52,568 nt of DNA. Source: Psittacicella hinzii (GTDB lineage Bacteria; Pseudomonadota; Gammaproteobacteria; Enterobacterales; Psittacicellaceae). The stretch is from positions 1-52,568 of the forward strand of contig NZ_NRHC01000070.1 of the NCBI RefSeq assembly GCF_003585885.1, given 5' to 3'. The translations under genes and the position numbers were made by a program. The notes under the pieces were generated by a model. It saw only the letters and a program-made list of their open reading frames with translations, did no database searches and was not told where the DNA came from. Of this stretch, positions 43,659 to 51,486 are shown in pieces; positions within the stretch are counted from its first letter, which is position 1; each line of letters begins with the position of its first letter.

Positions 43659-44717
43659 CTATAGTTTTTGTAAATCTAGCACAAAGCGGTAACGTACGTC
43701 ATTATTTTCTAGACGTGTAAATGCTTGATCTAAGTAATCTGGATCAATTACTTCTACATCCGCAACTATGTTGTGTTTGTAAGCAAAGTCTAACATTTCT
43801 TGCGTTTCAGCAATACCACCAATATTTGAACCCGCAAATACTTTATTGCCACTTACAATTGCAAATGGAGCTACTTCGTAGTTACCATGTGGTAAACCTA
43901 CAGTTACTAAAGCACCACGGTGGTAAAGAAGATTTAAGTATTCATTTACATCGTGTGGTGCTGAGATAGTATCTAAAATTAAGTTAAATTTACCTCTAGC
44001 AGCTGCCATTTGTTCTGCGTCAGTAGAAACAATTGCATAGTCCGCACCTAAACGTTTAGCATCTTCAGCTTTTGCTTGGGTACGCGTAATTACGGTTACT
44101 TCAGCGCCCATAGCTTTAGCAAAACGCACTGCTACGTGACCTAAACCACCAATACCAAGAATCGCTACTTTTTTACCTGGACCAGTTTGCCAGTATTTTA
44201 ATGGGGAGTAAACAGTAATCCCTGCACATAATAATGGAGCAGCAGATGCTAAATCTTTAAACGCAGGCATATGTAAAGCATACTTCTCTTCAACTACGTA
44301 TGATTTACTAAAACCACCTAAAGTATAAGCTCCATCTCCTAAAACTTTATCTGGTGAGTTGAATGAAAAGGTTTTTTCATCACAAAATTGCTCTTCATGC
44401 TCATGACATGCAGGACAGTGGTTACATGAATCAACAATACAACCCACCGCAGCTAAATCTCCAACTTTGAAAGATGTTACTTTAGCACCTACTTTAGTTA
44501 CACGTCCAACAATTTCGTGTCCAGGCACTACTGGAGTTGCACCGATTGGGAACTCACCTAAAACCGTATGTAAATCTGAATGGCAAATACCACAGTATAA
44601 TACTTCGAACTCGATGTCGTTCTCACGCACATCACGACGTTCTACATTAAATTGTTCAAATTTTTCTTTTGCACCTTTAACACCTAAAGCTGCAACTGTA
44701 TGAGTTGTTAGAGACAT
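43659..44717 (-). CDS. Zinc-dependent alcohol/aldehyde dehydrogenase, YahK-like
   Basis: NADP-type medium-chain dehydrogenase of the cinnamyl-alcohol/YahK group, which reduces aldehydes. Catalytic zinc ligands are C42 (CGICHSDLH) and H67-E68 (PGHEIVG); structural zinc ligands are C98, C101, C104 and C112 (SCNHCPACHEHEEQFC). The nucleotide fold has GIGGLGHVAVRFAKAMG. The length of 352 residues is normal. AAGGA lies 7 nt before the ATG, and a TTTAAA-17-TATAAT promoter lies at 44761-44789. With the YqhD-type enzyme it is the second aldehyde reductase in the window. Confidence 0.9.
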   Translation of the reverse strand: MSLTTHTVAALGVKGAKEKFEQFNVERRDVRENDIEFEVLYCGICHSDLHTVLGEFPIGATPVVPGHEIVGRVTKVGAKVTSFKVGDLAAVGCIVDSCNHCPACHEHEEQFCDEKTFSFNSPDKVLGDGAYTLGGFSKSYVVEEKYALHMPAFKDLASAAPLLCAGITVYSPLKYWQTGPGKKVAILGIGGLGHVAVRFAKAMGAEVTVITRTQAKAEDAKRLGADYAIVSTDAEQMAAARGKFNLILDTISAPHDVNEYLNLLYHRGALVTVGLPHGNYEVAPFAIVSGNKVFAGSNIGGIAETQEMLDFAYKHNIVADVEVIDPDYLDQAFTRLENNDVRYRFVLDLQKL

Positions 44718-44760
44718 AATTAAATCCTTGACTTGGCTGACTATTTGTAAATCTTCTAAG

Positions 44761-44789
44761 ATTATACTCTTTCAATTCTTGCTTTTAAA
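44761..44789 (-). promoter_or_regulatory. Promoter of the zinc alcohol dehydrogenase
   Basis: On the minus strand TTTAAA (44789-44784) and TATAAT (44766-44761) are 17 nt apart, 44 nt before the ATG. Confidence 0.55.
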
Positions 44790-44898
44790 GTGAGTATTTT
44801 GCAAAACACTGTTGAATTAAAGTAAACAATAATCCACTTTAGAAAAACTACATGAATAACACTTATATGAATAGCACCATAAATTTTGCATACTGTGC

Positions 44899-44985
44899 TA
44901 TACTTAATGTTGCCATATTGTTATATTAAATTGTAAAGTGAAAATAGAGATAATTAAATATTATCGGCAATATGGCTTTTTATTC
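44899..44985 (+). ncRNA. Candidate small RNA closed by its own ends
   Basis: TGCTATACT (44896-44904) is an extended -10 box. About 8 nt later GCCATATTG (44912) begins, which pairs exactly with CAATATGGC (44968-44976), followed by TTTTTATTC as an intrinsic terminator tail. The transcript of about 75 nt would be held shut by this 9-bp stem. A 65-bp inverted-repeat element without transcription is the alternative. Confidence 0.4.
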
Positions 44986-45209
44986 TTTCCTCATGTACTA
45001 TCAGATGATGTAAAACTAACTAAACTATAGGTAGCTTTACATTCTTAGCATTCCCTTCTATTAAAAAAATTCTAGATACTCGTTAAAAAAACTCCAGATA
45101 CTCGCAAAAACTTAATAAAATCGAAAAGCACTTACCTTCTATTCTTTATTCCTAGAGGTATAGCTTACTTTATCCACCACTCATCATATTAATTCATAGA
45201 GAGTTACCC

Positions 45210-46094
45210 ATGACCACTACTAAAAGACAATCTACAGCAGCAAATAAGCGTTTACAACAACTCGCTGAAAAATTATCGACTGACTATCCTTTCTTACCTT
45301 TCCAACTTGAGCTCCAAGAAAACTATGATCTTTGCACTCAAGAGGGTAAAATCCAACTGATCACCGATATTGAAGCCTACAACCAAAAAGTTATGGCTTA
45401 TTTGATTGATAACATCGAGATTATTAAAAGCACTTACGATGATTTTATCAAAGCACTAAGCAAAGAGGCTAGTAACATATATACAATACTAGTTCTCGTA
45501 GGAATACGTGAAGAAGAGACAATAGATGAGTTAGAAAGAAATATCTATGATCGAGAGATTATTAGAAACTATGGTGGCACAATTACCCGTTTTAAACGTC
45601 ATATGGGAAAATATTCTACATATCTAGAAGACAGTCCACCATTTACTAGTACGCTGGTACATATGGATCTCGAAACAACAAGAAGAGGAATCTATGCTCT
45701 CGAAGGAGAATTTGAACCTCTATTTACAGAGTTTGTCAAAGAGTATCACAAGTATGCTAAACGTGTAAAAAAATATACCGAACAAGCAATATGGCTCCAT
45801 GAAGACGTTCTTGAACTTGAAGTTGATCTTATTCTGGAAATGGATTACTATGGTGAAGAAGAAGTTCATGAAATTCATGACCATCTAGCTAGTGAGCTTA
45901 CCGATATGTACAATTCTTGGATGAAGATTAAAGAACTTCTTGAAGAACCTTACCAAGAAAATAAACCTGGTATCTTAGCTATGAAAACTAATGAAGTACT
46001 TGGTGATCTAAAAAGCTTTATCAAGTCTGTGAAAAAATCTGCAATCATTGATGACGCTCTGATTAAACAGGTTATTGGAGAAAAAACTGAATAA
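45210..46094 (+). CDS. Unknown helical protein, paralogue family member A
   Basis: I do not recognise this 294-residue protein. There is no signal peptide or membrane segment, and it is charged and predicted almost wholly helical. It is a clear paralogue of the 48279 product over its full length, with shared blocks TKRQSTAAN, TDYPFLPFQ, NYDLCTQEGK, TDIEAYNQKVMAY, GIYA-EGEF, YQENKPGILA and IIDDALIKQVIGE. More distantly it resembles the 49397 product. The conserved N-terminal quarter and C-terminal fifth with a variable middle suggest two contact surfaces joined by a coiled coil. GAGAG precedes the ATG. A terminator follows. Accessory, possibly species-specific. Confidence 0.7.
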   Translation: MTTTKRQSTAANKRLQQLAEKLSTDYPFLPFQLELQENYDLCTQEGKIQLITDIEAYNQKVMAYLIDNIEIIKSTYDDFIKALSKEASNIYTILVLVGIREEETIDELERNIYDREIIRNYGGTITRFKRHMGKYSTYLEDSPPFTSTLVHMDLETTRRGIYALEGEFEPLFTEFVKEYHKYAKRVKKYTEQAIWLHEDVLELEVDLILEMDYYGEEEVHEIHDHLASELTDMYNSWMKIKELLEEPYQENKPGILAMKTNEVLGDLKSFIKSVKKSAIIDDALIKQVIGEKTE

Positions 46095-46269
46095 GACTTT
46101 AGCTCACAGCTTTTAACAATAGCTTCTTTTAGCAACCGCTTTTAACCAAGCGCTTTTTAACCATTACCACTTTTAGCCTAGAGTTTTATTTGAACTTAGA
46201 TCTAACAGGTTTCTAAAGCTAAGGTTAAAGAGTAGATTTTGGGGTTAAATTAAAAGAATCTAAAGCGTT

Positions 46270-46305
46270 AGAAGTCCTAAGAACACTATGTTTCTTAGGA
46301 CTTCT
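46270..46305 (+). terminator. Terminator after family member A
   Basis: AGAAGTCCTAAGAA and its exact complement make a 14-bp stem around an 8-nt loop, followed by TCTGTTTT. Confidence 0.85.
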
Positions 46306-46338
46306 TCTGTTTTACCCTCTCAATTCTCTGGTCTCAAT

Positions 46339-46394
46339 TCTCTGGTCTCTGGTCTCTGGTCTCTGGTCTCTGGTCTCTGGTCTCTGGTCTCTGA
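46339..46394. repeat. 7-bp tandem repeat, 8 copies
   Basis: TCTCTGG is repeated seven times exactly from 46339, with an eighth copy ending in A. Two isolated copies precede it. Confidence 0.95.
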
Positions 46395-46465
46395 TCTCAG
46401 TTCTCTGTTCTTAATGCCATTTCTCAGTTCTCTGTTCTTAATGCCATTTCTCAGTTCTCTGTTAT
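46395..46465. repeat. 27-bp tandem repeat, about 2.6 copies
   Basis: A 27-bp unit beginning TCTCAGTTCTCTGTTCTTAA occurs at 46395 and 46422, with a partial third at 46449. It shares TCTCTG words with the adjoining 7-bp array, which suggests that it grew out of it. Confidence 0.9.
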
Positions 46466-46517
46466 CAGTTAGTAGTTCTCTGCTCTCCAATGTTCTATAA
46501 CTTAGCCTCTCCTTTTT

Positions 46518-46526
46518 TGCTATAAT
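46518..46526 (+). promoter_or_regulatory. Extended -10 promoter of the tail-anchored protein
   Basis: TGCTATAAT, a full extended -10, lies 54 nt before the ATG at 46580. Confidence 0.6.
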
Positions 46527-46579
46527 AAAAATATCGACATCTTTTTCTTATTATCTACAACTTTAGCTAGGATGGGCTT

Positions 46580-47926
46580 ATGAAACGAGTAAACATTAAT
46601 ACTGCACAACCACAAGAATTAATTGAAAAAGTTAAGCCATTTTATGAAGAACAACTTAACTTTTTTAACAACACCGAGATCCTTGATGACGCTATTAGTA
46701 CATTCATTATCAATGAAGTACCAAGTCAAAACTCCTGTGAAAAACCAAAAACCTTAACTTCAGGGGTTGGTAGTTTAAGCTATGCTTACTATGGACAAAA
46801 GAATGAGTACTTCCCTGAATTAAAACAAATCATGTACTCTAGTCTTGCGCATTTTGTTTCTCTAGGCAAAATGGAGTTACTCGGTTTAACAGCTAACAAA
46901 ACATTACGTCGTAATGTGCTACGCAAAGCTGTCCAGTCGTATGTCCTTTATCAAAACCTAGCTTGCTTATCTCAAGCTGTGGTTCCAGCCTTTACTGAGC
47001 AAGAGTTTGCTGGTATTGTCCAAGCTATGCAAGCGGGTGAAGTTAAGTTTGCTAAGGTCTTTCCTAAAGCATTTGATCCAAGAGATCCTTGGCGTATTTT
47101 ATCGGCACTATGCCAATATGCTTATCCATATCTTGAACAAAGCACAGCTCAAGCAGAGCAAGTTTTAGATCAAGTATATGAAGTGTTATCTAGCTTTAGT
47201 ATAGTGGCAGATATAGTAATTCTTTATATCCAAGTACCAGCTGTTTACAAAGATAAACTAGACTATAACTTCCAGTCTACTTTTATCCCAACGCATCAAG
47301 ATGTAGATTATGAAACGATTTTAGGTAATCTTGACTATCTCTTTAGTGAATACCACTACTACGGAACTGTAGAAGAATACCTACCAGCTCTAAGAGAGTG
47401 GAAAAAACAAGTACAAACTCAAGTGGAACAAGGGAACTTTGTTCAACTGCAAGATGATTTAATTCTCCCTGAAGTTAGTTTTTATACATTTGCCGTAAAC
47501 GTAAAACACAATAGAATTTTACGAAACTTTGCTGAAGTACCAGACTACAAAGCTTACCTAAACTATGCGACTGATGTAGGTAAAGAGTGGGATGAAATTA
47601 TCTTGGATAACTGCATCCAAAGCTTAGCACCTTATTACAATCAACCACTAAGCAACTCAGCAGAATATTTAGAAGCTGCTGTGCAAATTCGTAACAATAT
47701 TCTCCAAGATAGTGATATCAAAGCCAGTGAGTTCGAAGCGCTCGTACAAAAAGATGCACGCGTATACTTATCAGAAGAGCAAGCAGCAATATTTGCTGAA
47801 CTAATAGAAACTATTGAAGAAAAAGCTGAAAGTAAAAAATCGTTCTTTAGCTTAAAGAACATTATTATCTACGGTCTAATTATCTTTATCGCTTGTGGGT
47901 TCTTAATTAAGTATGGTTACCTCTAA
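46580..47926 (+). CDS. Unknown protein with C-terminal membrane anchor
   Basis: Not recognised. The 448-residue protein has no signal peptide. Residues 1 to about 420 are soluble, aromatic-rich and mostly helical, with a possible internal repetition (YFPELKQIMYSSLAHF, YPYLEQSTAQAEQVL, YEVLSSF). A basic stretch (KAESKKSFFSLKN) is followed by a single hydrophobic segment at the very end, IIIYGLIIFIACGFLIKYGYL in outline. That is the layout of a tail-anchored inner-membrane protein with its body in the cytoplasm. AGGA lies 10 nt before the ATG. It sits between two members of the paralogue family and, having its own promoter, may work with them. No catalytic motif was seen. Confidence 0.7.
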   Translation: MKRVNINTAQPQELIEKVKPFYEEQLNFFNNTEILDDAISTFIINEVPSQNSCEKPKTLTSGVGSLSYAYYGQKNEYFPELKQIMYSSLAHFVSLGKMELLGLTANKTLRRNVLRKAVQSYVLYQNLACLSQAVVPAFTEQEFAGIVQAMQAGEVKFAKVFPKAFDPRDPWRILSALCQYAYPYLEQSTAQAEQVLDQVYEVLSSFSIVADIVILYIQVPAVYKDKLDYNFQSTFIPTHQDVDYETILGNLDYLFSEYHYYGTVEEYLPALREWKKQVQTQVEQGNFVQLQDDLILPEVSFYTFAVNVKHNRILRNFAEVPDYKAYLNYATDVGKEWDEIILDNCIQSLAPYYNQPLSNSAEYLEAAVQIRNNILQDSDIKASEFEALVQKDARVYLSEEQAAIFAELIETIEEKAESKKSFFSLKNIIIYGLIIFIACGFLIKYGYL

Positions 47927-47992
47927 CCGTACGCATAGAACTATGTAACTCTAACTTAACTCTAATGTAACTCTATATGGAGTTTACCCCAA

Positions 47993-48019
47993 AAGTCTCG
48001 AGCTTAGTTCTCGAGACTT
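47993..48019 (+). terminator. Terminator after the tail-anchored protein
   Basis: AAGTCTCGAG and CTCGAGACTT form a perfect 10-bp stem around CTTAGTT, followed by CTCTTTTG. Confidence 0.85.
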
Positions 48020-48044
48020 CTCTTTTGTAAAGCTTATCTAGCTA

Positions 48045-48145
48045 ATCTTTGACTTTAGCTGAGCTTAGATGACCTTAGCTGATCTTTGACTTTAGCTGAA
48101 CTTATTTGATCTTAGAAGATCTTTGACCTTAACTGAGCTTAGCTG
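48045..48145. repeat. 37-bp tandem repeat, about 2.7 copies
   Basis: ATCTTTGAC-TTAGCTGA units start at 48045, 48082 and 48119, exactly 37 bp apart. Inside each unit shorter words (TTAGCTGA, CTTAG) recur, which suggests growth from a smaller repeat. Confidence 0.88.
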
Positions 48146-48278
48146 ATCTCAAAATGTAAACTTATTATTTTTGAGATTTTTAAAAGAAATTATTATATTG
48201 TATAGGTGTTAAATAGTTGTAATATCAACATAGATAACTTATCCAACTTAATCTCAACTTACCTAACAGGGAGAAAAA

Positions 48279-49178
48279 GTGAAAGAGACTACTAAAAGAC
48301 AATCCACTGCAGCTAACAATCGTTTGCAAAAACTAGCTCAAACTCTAAATACAGATTACCCTTTCCTGCCTTTCCAATTTGAATTGCAAGACAACTACGA
48401 CCTTTGCACGCAAGAGGGGAAACTTCAATTCTTAACCGATATTGAAGCCTATAACCAAAAAGTTATGGCTTATTTTGCTGATCAGGTGCAAATCATTAAA
48501 AGTACATATGAAGATCTAGTAAAAAGTGTAAGTAAAGAACGTAGTGAATTATTTAGCACTCTAGTAATCGTAGAAATACGTGAAGAATATACCATCAATC
48601 ATCTGAGAAGATTAATCTACGATCGAGATTTTTTAAGAAACTACAATCGTCCTATTAGGACGTTTAGAAATTATATGTTCGAAGCTCTTGCCAACTTAGG
48701 AACATCTCCAGAATTTACTAGTGTTTTTGTACAGTTAAATCTTCCTTCAACAACTCGAGGTATCTACGCCATAGAGGGAGAATTTAAATTCCGATTTAAA
48801 GAGTTTGTACGCTCTTACTACAAATATACCGCACAACTTGATAAATATAGCAAGGAAGCTGATTTGCTCCACCAAGAGGTTCGTGATCTCGTAAATGATC
48901 TAATAGAAGAAATGAACTCTTACTATAGTAAAGAAGAAATTCATGAAGTTCATGATTACGTAGCTGATGAAGTTACAGCTGCCTACAACAATTGGAAAAA
49001 TATTCTTGTTCTCTTCGGAGATCACTACCAAGAAAATAAACCAGGTATCTTAGCGATACAAACTAATGGCGTGCTTGCTGAGCTCCAAGATTTTATTAAG
49101 TATGCTAAAAAAGCGGAAATCATTGATGACGCTCTTATTAAACAAGTTATTGGTGAATATACCCCTCCAAGTGAATAA
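48279..49178 (+). CDS. Unknown helical protein, paralogue family member B
   Basis: Not recognised. The 299-residue protein starts with GTG, supported by GGGAG 5 nt upstream; the N-terminal alignment to its paralogue (KETTKRQSTAAN against TTTKRQSTAAN) confirms the start. It is similar along its length to the 45210 product. It is strongest in the first 70 residues and the last 40 (HYQENKPGILAIQTN, IIDDALIKQVIGE), with a diverged middle (about 85-130). There is no export signal or membrane segment. The duplication is not recent, as many middle residues differ, but the ends are held, which implies selection on them. Confidence 0.72.
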   Translation: MKETTKRQSTAANNRLQKLAQTLNTDYPFLPFQFELQDNYDLCTQEGKLQFLTDIEAYNQKVMAYFADQVQIIKSTYEDLVKSVSKERSELFSTLVIVEIREEYTINHLRRLIYDRDFLRNYNRPIRTFRNYMFEALANLGTSPEFTSVFVQLNLPSTTRGIYAIEGEFKFRFKEFVRSYYKYTAQLDKYSKEADLLHQEVRDLVNDLIEEMNSYYSKEEIHEVHDYVADEVTAAYNNWKNILVLFGDHYQENKPGILAIQTNGVLAELQDFIKYAKKAEIIDDALIKQVIGEYTPPSE

Positions 49179-49210
49179 ACGCTAAATTACTAGTATTACT
49201 TTTAGACTTA

Positions 49211-49260
49211 TATGCACTTATATGCACTTATATGCACTTATATGCACTTATATGCACTTA
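49211..49260. repeat. 10-bp tandem repeat, 5 copies
   Basis: TATGCACTTA is repeated five times exactly, 32 bp after the stop of family member B, preceded by half a unit (ACTTA). Confidence 0.95.
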
Positions 49261-49279
49261 ATGCTTAATTAAAAATCAA

Positions 49280-49347
49280 ATGCAAGTTAGGAAGTTAAGA
49301 CGATACTGATCTTATAAACAAGCTTAGTTCCCATTCCTAACTTGCAT
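49280..49347. terminator. Long inverted repeat, possible terminator
   Basis: ATGCAAGTTAGGAA (49280-49293) pairs exactly with TTCCTAACTTGCAT (49334-49347) across a 40-nt loop; CTCTTAATTC follows. The wide loop is unusual for a terminator, so a small inverted-repeat element is also possible. Confidence 0.5.
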
Positions 49348-49396
49348 CTCTTAATTCATTCTTCCATTCACTAGTTAAACTAATCACAGGAATATT

Positions 49397-50521
49397 ATGT
49401 TAGACATCAAAGAAATGTCAGATATTTTTCATGACTCTTTAAAAAACTATCGCAAACTAATCCAAAAAAATACAGGTATCCCTTTCAAATTAAAAGCAAA
49501 GTACGACCTTGAAACTCACGAGGGGATAAAAATCTTATTAAAAGATATTGATAATTATAAAAACAAAGTTATTGCTAGCATTACCGACAAACTAACCTTA
49601 ATCAAGGAAATCGAGCAACAACAATTACCTGAACTAGAAGAACTTGCTAGAACCTTTGCTCATGGTGTTAGTCAAATAGACTCTATTATTTCAATAACTG
49701 ATGATTTTTTAAATAATGCCGGATTACCAAAAGCATTAGTTAAAAATTATCTAGAAAAACTAGTCACTTGTTTTGACCACGTTCGTCCATTTATTCCACT
49801 CAAATCTCATCCTGTTACAATTAGGATTCAAGATACTGACCTAGAAAAGTTAGAGCAATCTATTTATCAATTTACTGAGCAAGACTATAGACATACACCT
49901 AAGTTTATCATAGATTACTTTCATAAATACGATGAGGATTATATAGCATACTTCGACGCCCATGTTGCAAATCTAGATGATTTGGAAGCATATTACCACC
50001 AAATTGAAAATGCTCTTAGCAACCCGCAGCAAAAAGAAACTTTTAAAAACATCCAAATTGATTCTCTAGAAGTTTATCAAATGGTTGCTCATTCTATTTT
50101 TGCTTCTGAAAACCTAAGTGGCTCCATTTATGAAGAAAAAAATACAGGTTTATTGATAGTCTACTACATGCAGGCTCTAGCCATCTTAAAAGATCTTATT
50201 AAGATTTTGAGTGCTTATTTAAAGGTAGATGAGGATTTTATTAAAGAAGCAATTGCAGAGGAGTCTGACAGTCCAGAAAAGAAAACTCGTAAGCCTAGAT
50301 CTACAACCAAAACAAGTACGTCAAAGACAGCCAAGAAAACTACGTCAGAGAAAGCTAAGAAAAGCACATCAGAGGCAACCAAGAAAAGCACGTCAGAGAC
50401 AATAAAGAAAACTACGTCAAAAACGACCAAGAAAAGCATGTCGGAGACAACAAAGAAAAGTACATCAGAGGCAACCAAGAAAACCAAGCCAAAGACAACC
50501 AAGAAAAGCACGCTAAGCTAA
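49397..50521 (+). CDS. Unknown protein, paralogue family member C with H1-like tail
   Basis: Not recognised. The 374-residue protein has a body (1 to about 290) distantly like the two paralogues: PFKLKAKYDLETHEGIK aligns with PFQLELQENYDLCTQEGK, DIDNYKNKVIAS with DIEAYNQKVMAY, and EEKNTGLLIVYYMQALAILK with the YQENKPGILA region. It then gains a tail of about 85 residues made almost only of Lys, Thr, Ser, Ala and Glu, in repeating TKKSTSE units. This is the composition of histone-H1-like C-termini and could bind DNA or polyphosphate. AGGA lies 6 nt before the ATG. A strong terminator follows. No signal peptide. Confidence 0.7.
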   Translation: MLDIKEMSDIFHDSLKNYRKLIQKNTGIPFKLKAKYDLETHEGIKILLKDIDNYKNKVIASITDKLTLIKEIEQQQLPELEELARTFAHGVSQIDSIISITDDFLNNAGLPKALVKNYLEKLVTCFDHVRPFIPLKSHPVTIRIQDTDLEKLEQSIYQFTEQDYRHTPKFIIDYFHKYDEDYIAYFDAHVANLDDLEAYYHQIENALSNPQQKETFKNIQIDSLEVYQMVAHSIFASENLSGSIYEEKNTGLLIVYYMQALAILKDLIKILSAYLKVDEDFIKEAIAEESDSPEKKTRKPRSTTKTSTSKTAKKTTSEKAKKSTSEATKKSTSETIKKTTSKTTKKSMSETTKKSTSEATKKTKPKTTKKSTLS

Positions 50522-50655
50522 AATAAATTTAATTATGGCACAAAGGGAAACAATATATTTGTCTTCACCTTGTTCCTCATAGAATTTACTACTCCGTTGG
50601 CAAAAACAAGCAAAGATTTATTAGAAAGTCTTACCTCTATTTTCAAATAAAATAC

Positions 50656-50685
50656 ACCCTCCAGTAAAGTACTTTACTGGAGGGT
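50656..50685 (+). terminator. Terminator after family member C
   Basis: ACCCTCCAGTAAAGT and its exact complement are joined with no spacer, a 30-bp perfect palindrome, followed by TTTCATTTG. It lies 134 nt past the stop. Confidence 0.88.
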
Positions 50686-50712
50686 TTTCATTTGTGTCAC
50701 TAATTTTTACAA

Positions 50713-51006
50713 TTAACCCTAATTTGCGGTGCTTTTTATACACTACAGACCATAACCACTATTATAATAGTGTAAAATTGTTAATTTTGTAGCTGTAACT
50801 TGCTAACATTCAAGTATAAGTTCTTATCTAACAATGCGATTTTATAATCGAATACTATTTCTATAGCAGGTTAATTTTTCATAAAGTAGTGTATAAATTT
50901 CTATACACCACTACCTTAAATAAAAGTTATTTTTCTTATTTAAGATATTGAAAATTAAATCGCTTTATTTTTGTAGTGTATAAAAGTCACCGCAATTTAG
51001 GATTAA
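50713..51006. mobile_element. Candidate MITE-like element with 35-bp inverted ends
   Basis: The left end (50713-50747, starting TTAACCCTAATTTGCGGTG) and right end (50972-51006) are inverted repeats matching at 31 of 35 positions by my count. There is no open frame inside. The word GTAGTGTATA occurs exactly three times (50737 inverted, 50886, 50973), and a near copy faces the middle one (50902-50914). A perfect 16-bp palindrome CACTATTATAATAGTG lies at 50757. The size and ends fit a non-autonomous miniature element. No clear target duplication was found (ACAA before, CCCT after), and no transposase or second copy is in the window, so a cluster of regulator sites is the alternative. Confidence 0.5.
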
Positions 51007-51133
51007 CCCTTCTACTATTGACCAACTCATCATCTCCTTGATTATTATCAAATTAAAGTCAAGAGTTTATCAAACTCCCCTCAATTCCCTTTCGTCTAAG
51101 TGCTTGTTATAATCTCTTGCAGATTCAGAAGTT

Positions 51134-51171
51134 GGAAAATACAATTGAAAAATACAATTGAAAAATACAAT
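51134..51171. repeat. 12-13 bp tandem repeat, 3 copies
   Basis: GAAAATACAATT is followed by two GAAAAATACAATT copies. Confidence 0.88.
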
Positions 51172-51307
51172 TAAACTTAGCTAACCACCAGCAAGAAGTT
51201 TAACGCTCTTGAGCTACTACTATTGGCTTAATTAGCTCGATTAGCTTCTAAGCGATCTATAAAAAATAGTTACAAATAACTAAGTTTATTTTTGTTTTCT
51301 CGACCGA

Positions 51308-51336
51308 TTTACAGCTCTGAAGTATAGTGATATAAT
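51308..51336 (+). promoter_or_regulatory. Strong promoter of sotB
   Basis: TTTACA (51308) and TATAAT (51331) are separated by exactly 17 nt, and TGA precedes the -10 (extended form). This is the best sigma-70 promoter in the window. Confidence 0.8.
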
Positions 51337-51384
51337 ATTGAGCTTTGTATCCCCATTAATTGAAAAAAATAATACTCTAAATTT

Positions 51385-51427
51385 ACTATAGTCATGATGA
51401 CCTTATCATCATGCTAATCACTATAGT
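51385..51427 (+). promoter_or_regulatory. Structured leader RNA upstream of sotB
   Basis: CATGATGA and TCATCATG (51393-51413) form a hairpin, and the flanking ACTATAGT copies (51385 and 51420), each palindromic, pair around it with a 6-nt bulge. It lies in the middle of a leader of about 145 nt. It could be a regulatory leader or a DNA operator pair. Confidence 0.5.
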
Positions 51428-51486
51428 TTACATCTTGGAAGAGAGATGATCTTAAGATAATTAAACAACATTGAAAGGAAATATTT

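Larger units (their letters stand above)
44718..45209. other. Divergent intergenic region with candidate small RNA
   Basis: No gene was seen. It contains the dehydrogenase promoter (44761-44789, minus) and the closed-stem element at 44899-44985. A repeat of CTAGATACTCG/CCAGATACTCG (about 45072-45104) lies toward the next gene. No -10 box for the gene at 45210 was convincing. Confidence 0.6.
46095..46579. other. Intergenic: terminator, minisatellites, promoter
   Basis: No credible gene was seen. The first part has loose repeats of GCTTTTAAC-like words (46105-46180), then the terminator (46270), two tandem arrays (46339 and 46395) and the extended -10 promoter of the next gene (46518). A 70-codon frame across the arrays is repeat translation, not a gene. 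Confidence 0.7.
47927..48278. other. Intergenic: terminator and 37-bp repeat
   Basis: No gene was seen. It holds a terminator (47993), a 37-bp tandem array (48045), and a TATATTGTATAGG stretch near 48193 that could contain a weak -10 for the next gene. Confidence 0.65.
50522..51486. other. Long intergenic region with inverted-repeat element
   Basis: No gene was seen in 965 bp. It holds the terminator at 50656, a 294-bp inverted-repeat element (50713-51006), a short repeat (51134), and the sotB promoter and leader hairpins (51308-51427). Confidence 0.7.

Noticed and set aside
46288..46500. 70-codon plus-strand frame with Leu/Ser repeats
   Set aside because: It is the translation of the terminator and the 7-bp and 27-bp arrays; no ribosome site and no domain.
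50656..50685. 30-bp perfect palindrome as an element end
   Set aside because: It is followed by a T-run just past a gene end and is explained by an intrinsic terminator.
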